Positions 1 to 6,654 of a stretch of 23,239 nt of DNA are shown piece by piece. The position numbers and the translations under genes are program-made. Every line of letters begins with the position of its first letter. Position 1 is the first letter of the stretch. The notes below the pieces were generated by a model that worked only from the letters and a program-made list of their open reading frames with translations, was not told the origin of the DNA and made no database searches. This DNA comes from Wenyingzhuangia sp039768865 (GTDB lineage Bacteria > Bacteroidota > Bacteroidia > Flavobacteriales > Flavobacteriaceae): NCBI RefSeq assembly GCF_039768865.1, contig NZ_JBDMZQ010000056.1. One strand, given 5' to 3'.

Positions 1-2
1 GA

Positions 3-451
3 ATAGAAGCAGGAAAGCCGTTAGCGGATGCCGCAATTAATTCTGGTTACGACAGCTTATTTGCGAACAATGTCACTTTTGTGGTGATCCTTTGGGGAGG
101 TTTAGCTACCAATTTAATTTGGACAACCCTTTTAAGCATTAAGAACAAATCGTATAAAGATTTTACGAATAAAAAACAACACCAATCAGAAAGAACCTGT
201 TGTTTTCAGCTTTAGCAGGAACTGTTTGGTTTTTGCAGTTCTTTTTCTATGGCATGGGAGAAAGTAAATTAGGAAATGGAGCAAGTTCATGGATTTTGCA
301 TATGTCAACCATAATTTTAACAGCCAATCTTTGGGGAATTTATAGAAAGGAATGGCATGGAGTTGCAAAAGCGACAAAATGGATAATTTGTCTTGGAAAT
401 ATCTTTATTGTTTTTGCTGTTATACTGGTAGGTATTGGAAATGCAATCTAG
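3..451 (+). pseudogene. rhaT: L-rhamnose/H+ symporter RhaT, 3' part with an apparent frameshift
   Basis: This is the C-terminal part of an inner-membrane L-rhamnose/proton symporter; the 5' end lies outside the window. The frame starting at base 3 reads IEAGKPLADAA and VILWGGLATNLIW. The frame ending at 451 reads SALAGTVWFLQFFFYGMGES and LGNGASSWILHM. Both stretches are typical of RhaT, but they lie in different frames. The switch falls at the A-run 171-176: one more A would join the frames as NKKTTPIRKNLLFSALAG. The upstream frame otherwise stops soon after at a TAG near 211. The gene is therefore either genuinely broken or carries a homopolymer sequencing error. A rhamnose transporter beside rhamnosidases and rhamnose mutarotase fits the locus. 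The family call is firm; loss of function is uncertain. Confidence 0.85.
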
Positions 452-480
452 AAATATTAAGGTGTTTTAATTTTAGGAAT

Positions 481-1356
481 TTAATTCCGACAAAGATTCA
501 CATCCTTAAATTCTATTTGGGCAGTAATGTCATTACTATCACTAGTTCCGTAAGCGCCATAACGAGTGTAAACACGTTCTGTCGTATGGCTGTGCGAAAT
601 GTATCTTTCCGTATTCCCAACAATAATTTTTGAAAAGGCGATCCCTTTAGTTGTATATCCAGTTTCATATACAAAATCATACACTTGTCCGTACTCAATA
701 AATTTAAATTCTTCCACATTTCGTGATCCGCCTGTGTCTGTTGTATAGGGGTTTTCGGTAACGTGAGTTTCTAGTCTTATTGCATTGTTATTTGCTTTAG
801 ATGCGTAAAGAAGAAATTGTGCACTTCTATTTGTACTTCCGGTTTCTTCGCCTTGTAGAATTTCACCTCCAGCATGGGATTGTATGATACAGGTGTTGCC
901 GTCGCTTAAATCACTGATCTTAAACTTTCCGGTAAGAACAGTTTTCTTGTTATTTCCATGGGTGATGGTTTTAAAAAATCTTTCTACTCTTGTTTTTGTT
1001 TCATTATATCGTATTGTTCCTCCTATAATTTTATAACTGCCCCAACCGTTGGATTCATTGGTATATCCACCAAGACTGGGATCAGTTCTGCAATCTAGTG
1101 TCCCTTTATTTTGAGGATTCTGTATTTCATCGCAAGATTGTGGAGAACCTGTTCCAAGTGAGGGATAGTCAGAAGAGGTGTCACACTCAAGTGGAGGTGA
1201 GTTTTCCGTGATTAGATTCGTATTTTTTTCATTGGCATCTTGTAGGGTGGAGCTGTTGTTTTCTTCTTCCTTGTCTTTAGTACAGACCACAAAAAGAAGT
1301 ATAATTAGAAATAAGTTAAGCTGGTAATACGAGCGAATGGATTTTGATGTTGTCAT
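481..1356 (-). CDS. Predicted surface lipoprotein with a jelly-roll (PL7/PL28-like) lyase-like domain
   Basis: A 291-residue exported protein. Residues 1-25 form a signal peptide ending in a loose lipobox (FVVC, Cys25) followed by TKDKEEE, a charged tail like the surface-export signal of Bacteroidota lipoproteins. Residues 26-100 form a low-complexity linker rich in Asn, Ser and Cys. Residues 105-291 look like the beta jelly-roll of alginate lyase 2-type enzymes: an Arg-rich strand (RVERF, 123-127), an IQSH motif (158-161) in place of the classical QIH, and a late strand RYGAYG (265-270) resembling the YFKAGxY region. In PL7 enzymes these elements hold the substrate-neutralising residue and the catalytic His and Tyr. 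The uronate lyase role is inferred; ulvan lyase family PL28 has a similar fold. It converges on rhaT and diverges from the GH78 operon. Confidence 0.6.
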   Translation of the reverse strand: MTTSKSIRSYYQLNLFLIILLFVVCTKDKEEENNSSTLQDANEKNTNLITENSPPLECDTSSDYPSLGTGSPQSCDEIQNPQNKGTLDCRTDPSLGGYTNESNGWGSYKIIGGTIRYNETKTRVERFFKTITHGNNKKTVLTGKFKISDLSDGNTCIIQSHAGGEILQGEETGSTNRSAQFLLYASKANNNAIRLETHVTENPYTTDTGGSRNVEEFKFIEYGQVYDFVYETGYTTKGIAFSKIIVGNTERYISHSHTTERVYTRYGAYGTSDSNDITAQIEFKDVNLCRN

Positions 1357-1400
1357 TTACAAATTATTTAATAAATAAAAATGATTTTGAATTAATTAGT

Positions 1401-1497
1401 ATCCTGTGCTATCCTTAAAAAGTTTCTGTATTTCTTTTAAAAATTTTATTGAATTAAACATATTCTTATTGCACGAAAAAACCTTATAGTACAGGAT
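1401..1497. repeat. Inverted pair of ATCCTGTRCTAT sites
   Basis: The sites 1401-1412 and 1486-1497 are 73 bases apart in opposite orientation and differ at one base. The second site contains GTACAGGATG (1489-1498), which recurs exactly at 12996-13005 upstream of the Tat lipoprotein gene. A shared sequence upstream of two genes of the same pathway suggests a transcription-factor site. No regulator gene is present in the window to support this. Confidence 0.4.
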
Positions 1498-1534
1498 GCT
1501 TTTTGTTTTCTAGAAAACTAATTTCATTTTATAA

Positions 1535-1557
1535 TTAATGTACGGTATAAACATTAA
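1535..1557. promoter_or_regulatory. Perfect 7-bp dyad, candidate operator
   Basis: TTAATGT, nine bases, then ACATTAA form a perfect inverted repeat about 137 bases upstream of the GH78 start. The centre contains GTACGGTA (1540-1547), which is repeated at 12991-12998 upstream of another gene of the locus. The stem is AT-rich and no T-run follows, so a protein-binding site is more likely than a terminator. Confidence 0.35.
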
Positions 1558-1693
1558 GGAGATAAAAAAATGTAGATGCCTATTTTAATTGAGTAAAACA
1601 AGAAAAGTTTTTAACAGAAAAAGCAAAAGAATCTATTACACAGTTTCAAGATAAAAGAAAGTTTAGTTTTCGTTAAGATCAAAAAAAAAAATT

Positions 1694-4552
1694 ATGAATA
1701 ACCACCTTTTCTTTCAATCGATTTCTATGTTAACAAAGTACTTGTCTTGTATCATGTTCTTTACATTATCTGCATGTCAAGTAGAGTCCAGTAATACTTT
1801 TTTTAATTTTATTAAGTTAACAGTTGATCTTAAAGTTAATCCAACGGCTATAGAAAATAATATTCCAAAATTTTCTTGGGAAGTTGATGTCCAGGGGTTT
1901 AATAAATCCCAATCTGCGTATCAAATTCTGGTAGCATCGAGCATAGATAAACTAAATGAGAAAGAAGCAGATTTGTGGAATTCTGGTAAAAAACCTAGTG
2001 ATAGATCTGTATTTATACCCTATGCGGGAGATACTTTGCAGGCTATTCATACCTACTTTTGGAAAGTAAAGATTTGGGACGAAAAAGGCAATGCCTCAAG
2101 TTGGTCTGATGTAAATCGATTTTCAATGGGGCTGATGGGACAAGAGCATTGGGGAAACGCTCAATGGATAACACTGCAGAACGATACGAGAAAATCTCCT
2201 CATCGTTTTCGAGATTACAAGACTGGCAAAATGAAGCAAGCTGTTCTCGTCAAAGGATTTGCAGCTGGCTATTTTAGAAAGGAAACCTCAATTGATAAAG
2301 CAATAGAAAAAGCAGAAGCCTATATTTGTGCCTTAGGCTATTACGAATTTTTTTTAAATGGAAAAAAGATAGGAGATCATGTACTGGATCCAGCGCCTTC
2401 AAACTATGACAAACAAGCATACTATGTTAATTATGATATAACTGCTAATGTTGTATCCGGAAAAAATGCTTTTGGAATCGTATTAGGGAATGGGTTTTAT
2501 GGCCAAAACATTTCTTGGAAAAATGATCCTGAATCAGAAAAAGATTTAGCGTATGGTCCTCCAACGACCAAATTGTTGGTGAAAATCACTTACCGTGACG
2601 GCACTCAAGAAGATTTCTACACGGACAATAGCTGGAAAGAAGCCACGGGTCCCATTGTATTCAATAACATTTACGGTGGAGATACCTACGACGCACGTTA
2701 TGAAATTAACGGCTGGAATACAGTAGGATATGATGATGATTCATGGGGAACACCCAAGGTTGTTGCGCCAAAAGTGAGAAAAATAAGTGCTCAACAAATC
2801 CCCCCGATACGAAAACTGAAAGTACTTGAACCTCAAAAAATCTTTAAAGCGTCCGATGGGGATTGGATTGTTGACTTTGGTCAAAATATTGCCGGTTGGG
2901 TAAAACTAAAAGTAAATGAAAAAAGAGGACAACGGATTGAAATAATAACCACAGAGGCTTTACTTACAGACGGTAGTGATGTTTTCAAAGGATCGACTGG
3001 AGGAGGGGCCAACGGGATGCCTCAGATTTACACATACATTTGCAAAGGCCAAACGGATGAATCATGGGAGCCAAAGTTTAGTTATCACGGATTTCGGTAC
3101 GCAAAGATAAAAGGGGTTACTTCTAAACCCGATACAGAAATGATTAAAGCCGTTTTGGTAGCTACAGATATTGCCGAAACAGGAAGTTTTTCTTCTTCTG
3201 ATGAATTGCTAAACAAAATGCACGACATCAGTAAATGGACCATACAAGACAACCTGCATGGGATACCCGAAGATTGTCCACACAGAGAAAAATGTGGTTG
3301 GTTAGGCGATGCTCATGCTTTTGCAGAATATGCGCTTTACAACTATGACATGTATGATTTCTATAAAAAGTATATGGAAGACATTCGCACCCAAATGCGA
3401 CCTACCAAAGGGCATAACGAGCCTCATGTCAAATATCAAGTACCAACGATGATCGCTCCAGGAAAAAGAACCTCTACCTATGCCAAGATTGATTGGGGAG
3501 TGGCAACAATGTACTTGCCTTGGTACAATTTTATCTATTACGGAGATGATTCCATCGTTTCTAACTACTACCAAGAGATGAAAAACTTAACAAATTTTTA
3601 TCTTGATTTTAAAGGAGAAAACGGTATCATGCAAGACGGGATGGGAGATTGGTGTCCCCCACGATGGGATAGGAGATTAAATCCAGAAGCAATGGAGTGC
3701 GATCCTATTATTTCTGCCAACGCCTATTTTTATGACGTCTTGGGTGTCATGGAAAAGTTTGCAAAAATGAATGACGACCCAGGGTTTGAAGCAAAAATAA
3801 ATGCGGAAAAAAATGCGTTGAAAATAGCGTTCAACAAAGCGTATTTACAGCCAATAGCGGGTACAAAATACAAGTGGTACCTCAGCCAAACCGCTACAGT
3901 TCAAGCATTACAGTTTGGTTTGGTTCCAGAAAATGAAAGGGAAAATGTGGTCAATGGTTTAATTCACGACATCGTTGAAGTGAAAGGAGGTCATCATTCT
4001 ACTGGTATTCATGGGAATCGGTACATTTATACAGTGCTAGCGGCCAACGGTAAAGCAGATTTGGCGCATCAAATATTGACCACTCCGACCTTTCCGAGTC
4101 AGACATATGTAATGAATTCTGGATTTACTACTTGGCCTGAACGCCAGTTTGTGTGGGAAGAAATGAAAGGCCCAACCAATTCATTGAATCACCCAATGCA
4201 TTCAGGTTTTGCTGCTTATTTTTATGAATCATTAGGAGGGATAAAGTCCTCTGCTACCCAAGCAGGGTATCAAACTTTTTTTGTTGATCCAAAGTTTCCT
4301 ACTAAACTAGAAAGCACAAAAGTTTCGGTGCCTACACCCCATGGAGCAATCAAAAATGAGTGGGTAAAAAAAGAAGGAAAAGTGACCATGAAGTTAGAAA
4401 TTCCGTTTAATACCCGAGCTACGCTTCCTTTTACAGACATTGACAAAAAAAGTATTCAAATTAATGCGAAAACAATCGAAGAGCTAAACCCTAATACTTC
4501 TAAGGCTTTGGTATTGGGCTCTGGAAGTTATGTAATCACGCTTGAGTTATGA
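1694..4552 (+). CDS. GH78 alpha-L-rhamnosidase, lipoprotein
   Basis: A 952-residue exported enzyme expected to release terminal alpha-L-rhamnose with inversion. The signal peptide ends in lipobox LSAC (Cys28); starting at Met12 would leave the signal intact, so the exact start is uncertain. The order is a fibronectin-III-like N-terminal domain (about 40-150), the rhamnosidase N-domain (about 190-340), a beta-sandwich (about 350-470), the (alpha/alpha)6 catalytic barrel (about 480-840) and a C-terminal beta domain. The family signature DCPHREKCGWLGD begins at D527. It gives D527, E532 (the likely general acid) and D539, with the same spacing as characterised GH78 enzymes. A WEEM motif at 821-824 supplies the probable general base (E822). 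Length and domain set match complete family members. It is first in the plus-strand run, and its stop overlaps the next start as ATGA. Confidence 0.95.
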   Translation: MNNHLFFQSISMLTKYLSCIMFFTLSACQVESSNTFFNFIKLTVDLKVNPTAIENNIPKFSWEVDVQGFNKSQSAYQILVASSIDKLNEKEADLWNSGKKPSDRSVFIPYAGDTLQAIHTYFWKVKIWDEKGNASSWSDVNRFSMGLMGQEHWGNAQWITLQNDTRKSPHRFRDYKTGKMKQAVLVKGFAAGYFRKETSIDKAIEKAEAYICALGYYEFFLNGKKIGDHVLDPAPSNYDKQAYYVNYDITANVVSGKNAFGIVLGNGFYGQNISWKNDPESEKDLAYGPPTTKLLVKITYRDGTQEDFYTDNSWKEATGPIVFNNIYGGDTYDARYEINGWNTVGYDDDSWGTPKVVAPKVRKISAQQIPPIRKLKVLEPQKIFKASDGDWIVDFGQNIAGWVKLKVNEKRGQRIEIITTEALLTDGSDVFKGSTGGGANGMPQIYTYICKGQTDESWEPKFSYHGFRYAKIKGVTSKPDTEMIKAVLVATDIAETGSFSSSDELLNKMHDISKWTIQDNLHGIPEDCPHREKCGWLGDAHAFAEYALYNYDMYDFYKKYMEDIRTQMRPTKGHNEPHVKYQVPTMIAPGKRTSTYAKIDWGVATMYLPWYNFIYYGDDSIVSNYYQEMKNLTNFYLDFKGENGIMQDGMGDWCPPRWDRRLNPEAMECDPIISANAYFYDVLGVMEKFAKMNDDPGFEAKINAEKNALKIAFNKAYLQPIAGTKYKWYLSQTATVQALQFGLVPENERENVVNGLIHDIVEVKGGHHSTGIHGNRYIYTVLAANGKADLAHQILTTPTFPSQTYVMNSGFTTWPERQFVWEEMKGPTNSLNHPMHSGFAAYFYESLGGIKSSATQAGYQTFFVDPKFPTKLESTKVSVPTPHGAIKNEWVKKEGKVTMKLEIPFNTRATLPFTDIDKKSIQINAKTIEELNPNTSKALVLGSGSYVITLEL

Positions 4553-5277
4553 AAAATAAGCGACTAATATGGGTGTTACTAGTTGGGATATGTTTACCCT
4601 ATCTATTTGCTTGTAGAGAAAATCGACCTATGGAGGAAGAGGAATTGGAGAATACAAAAGCTATTTCAAATACAGGTCAAAAAACCTATGTAGAAAGCAA
4701 TGGGATTTTGAGTGTAGAATTTGAAACTGTTGGAGATGAAAACACTTGGCAGCGCGGATCTTCAATTGGCGGTTATGATGGAGCAGGCTATCTTATGTGG
4801 AATAATCCAGATAGTTTTCAAACTCCAGGTAATGGGGTATTGATCTATAAGTTAAATATTACCACCATAGGAACTTACAGATTTATTTGGCGATCAAGAA
4901 TTGCGCATGGCGAAACTCGTTCAGAAGCCAATGATTCCTGGCTGCGATTTAATGATGCTAGTGATTTTTTTGGGAAGCAAGGCAACAGTGTTATTTATCC
5001 TAAGGGAATTGGAAAAAAACCAAATCCAAATGGAAGTAGTGCATCGGGTTGGTTCAAAATTTACATGAACAGGGTAGGAGAGTGGTTTTGGCGCTCCAAC
5101 ACCAGTGATAATAATCCGCACGACATCTATGTGACTTTTTCCTCTCCAGGAGTTTATACTATGGAGGTATCGGGGCGTTCACAATATCACGCTCTAGATC
5201 GGTTTTTACTTTTTAAAAATGGAATACCCTTTGAAGCGGCAGAAACTGCTGCTCGAAGTGAAATTATTAACCCTTAG
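4549..5277 (+). CDS. Lipoprotein with a carbohydrate-binding-like beta-sandwich
   Basis: A 242-residue protein with a signal peptide and lipobox LFAC (Cys22), then an acidic linker (MEEEELE). The remainder, about 45-242, is rich in aromatic residues and glycines. It begins like CBM6/CBM35-type modules (LSVEFETVGDENTWQ; GGYDGAGYLMW) and ends with SGRSQYHALDRFLLF, a strand typical of such domains. No catalytic motif of a hydrolase or lyase was seen. A cell-surface glycan-binding role, holding the polysaccharide for the neighbouring enzymes, is inferred. The start codon lies inside the GH78 stop (ATGA), so translation is probably coupled. A small lyase or hydrolase of unknown family cannot be excluded. 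Confidence 0.65.
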   Translation: MKNKRLIWVLLVGICLPYLFACRENRPMEEEELENTKAISNTGQKTYVESNGILSVEFETVGDENTWQRGSSIGGYDGAGYLMWNNPDSFQTPGNGVLIYKLNITTIGTYRFIWRSRIAHGETRSEANDSWLRFNDASDFFGKQGNSVIYPKGIGKKPNPNGSSASGWFKIYMNRVGEWFWRSNTSDNNPHDIYVTFSSPGVYTMEVSGRSQYHALDRFLLFKNGIPFEAAETAARSEIINP

Positions 5278-5286
5278 GATAAACGG

Positions 5287-6648
5287 ATGTATTCAATTAA
5301 AATAATTTTTTCAAGTATCGCTTTTGCTTTTGCTTTTCCTTTTCTCTTAATGAGTCAAAATCCAATAGTTCCTAATCAAGGTTTAAACGACCCTCATGTG
5401 CATATATTCAAAGACACGGCCTATGTCTATGCATCACATGATAAATCAATAGATAATAAACGATTCATTATGGAAGATTGGTGGGTTTGGTCTTCACCTG
5501 ATTTGGTTAATTGGACCTACCAAAACACCTTAAAACCCGAACAAACCTATATTGGGAAACCTTTCGAAGGCTGTTGGGCTACTGATGTGGCAAGTAGAAA
5601 CGGAAAATATTATTGGTATTTTTCTGAAAAAAATAGGCAAGCTGGGGTTGTTGTTGGGAACACACCCACTGGTCCTTGGAAAGATTTGTTAGGTAAACCA
5701 CTGCTGAGCGAAGAGCTTACCCCAACAGATGAATACGACATGGTTCTATTTGAAGAAGATGGTGAACATTATATCATTTTTGGCGTTTGGGATTATTATA
5801 TTGCTAAGCTGAATGATGACATGATAAGCCTGGCCGAGTCTCCTAAAAAAATTGAAATTTTAAATCCACGTGGACCTTATAATCAAGATGGACTTAATCC
5901 AGAAAGACCAACAGACGACAAACCTTTTGTTCACAAATACAAAGATAAGTATTACCTCTCCTGGGGATGTTTTTATGCCATGTCCGATTACCTATATGGA
6001 CCCTATAAATACAAGGGTACCGTGATCACTCAAGAGAGTTTCGCTGAAGGTTATGATGCTCCTACATGGCCCAATGGTTTTCTTCAGGGGAGACATGGTT
6101 CATTTTTTGAATGGCACAATCAATGGTATTATGCATACTGTGATATAAGTCAAACTGGAAATAGATGGTTTAGGGATACCTTCATTAGTTATGTCCATTA
6201 TCGGGAAAATGGCGAAATGAATCCCATACGAATAGATGGTATTGGGGTTGGAAATTACACGGCTGATTTACCTATTGAGGCTGAAGACTATTTTAAATCC
6301 GAAGGGTTTGACAAAAATGAACTTGAAAATAATGATTTTTCGGTACTTTCAAACTCCTCAAAAGCTTACCTCAATTTTCCTAACATAAAAAAAACAGCAG
6401 AGGCAAACAAAATCTCATTTAGTCTGAGGGTACAATCAAAGTCGGTCTATGATATCGAAGTTAGAAGCAATGCCCTAGATGGAGAATTATTGGTTAAAAG
6501 TAGGGTAAAACTTCTTCCAAACAACAATCAATTCAGCAGGGTTACATTACACTCCCTCTCGTTTAAAGAACAAGCGAATATTTACGTGCTTTTTTCAAAG
6601 GAAAACGGCTCTGCAATAGAAATAGATACCTTTAAAATTCATAACTAA
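5287..6648 (+). CDS. GH43-like glycosidase with C-terminal CBM-like domain
   Basis: A 453-residue secreted protein with a signal peptide of about 23 residues (ending near LLMSQ). Residues 25-325 look like a five-bladed beta-propeller of GH43 type: NDPHVHIF gives the presumed general base D35, YDMVLFEEDG gives the pKa-modulating D151, and DKPFVHKYKDKYYLSWG sits where the family's general-acid Glu motif (EGP/EAP) is expected. Here that position is Asp (D211), which is unusual. Residues 329-453 begin IEAEDYF and resemble a CBM6-like module. GH43 enzymes usually remove arabinofuranose, xylose or galactose residues; the substrate here is unknown. The gene follows the CBM lipoprotein after 9 bases and precedes the GH3 gene by 6, so it is cotranscribed. 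Family confidence is good; activity is uncertain. Confidence 0.8.
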   Translation: MYSIKIIFSSIAFAFAFPFLLMSQNPIVPNQGLNDPHVHIFKDTAYVYASHDKSIDNKRFIMEDWWVWSSPDLVNWTYQNTLKPEQTYIGKPFEGCWATDVASRNGKYYWYFSEKNRQAGVVVGNTPTGPWKDLLGKPLLSEELTPTDEYDMVLFEEDGEHYIIFGVWDYYIAKLNDDMISLAESPKKIEILNPRGPYNQDGLNPERPTDDKPFVHKYKDKYYLSWGCFYAMSDYLYGPYKYKGTVITQESFAEGYDAPTWPNGFLQGRHGSFFEWHNQWYYAYCDISQTGNRWFRDTFISYVHYRENGEMNPIRIDGIGVGNYTADLPIEAEDYFKSEGFDKNELENNDFSVLSNSSKAYLNFPNIKKTAEANKISFSLRVQSKSVYDIEVRSNALDGELLVKSRVKLLPNNNQFSRVTLHSLSFKEQANIYVLFSKENGSAIEIDTFKIHN

Positions 6649-6654
6649 ATTCAC

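Larger units (their letters stand above)
1357..1693. promoter_or_regulatory. Divergent intergenic region with candidate operator repeats
   Basis: This 337-base AT-rich gap separates the minus-strand lipoprotein from the GH78 operon, so promoters for both should lie here. It holds an inverted pair of 12-mers, ATCCTGTGCTAT at 1401-1412 and ATAGTACAGGAT at 1486-1497, which match 11 of 12 when one is reverse-complemented. It also holds a dyad at 1535-1557. No clean TTG/TAnnTTTG promoter pair could be assigned. A run of A residues directly precedes the GH78 start, a common leader in this phylum. Confidence 0.5.

Noticed and set aside
476..488. Palindrome GGAATTTAATTCC between the convergent ends of rhaT and the lipoprotein gene, as a bidirectional terminator
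   Set aside because: The usable stem is only about four pairs around a five-base loop, it overlaps the stop codon of the minus-strand gene, and there is no solid U-run.
1571..1676. A coding-like stretch (reading VKQEKFLTEKAKESITQF and ending at a stop) just before GH78, possibly a gene remnant
   Set aside because: It is under 30 codons, preceded by an in-frame stop and has no recognisable similarity; AT-rich non-coding DNA gives such Lys/Phe-rich frames by chance.
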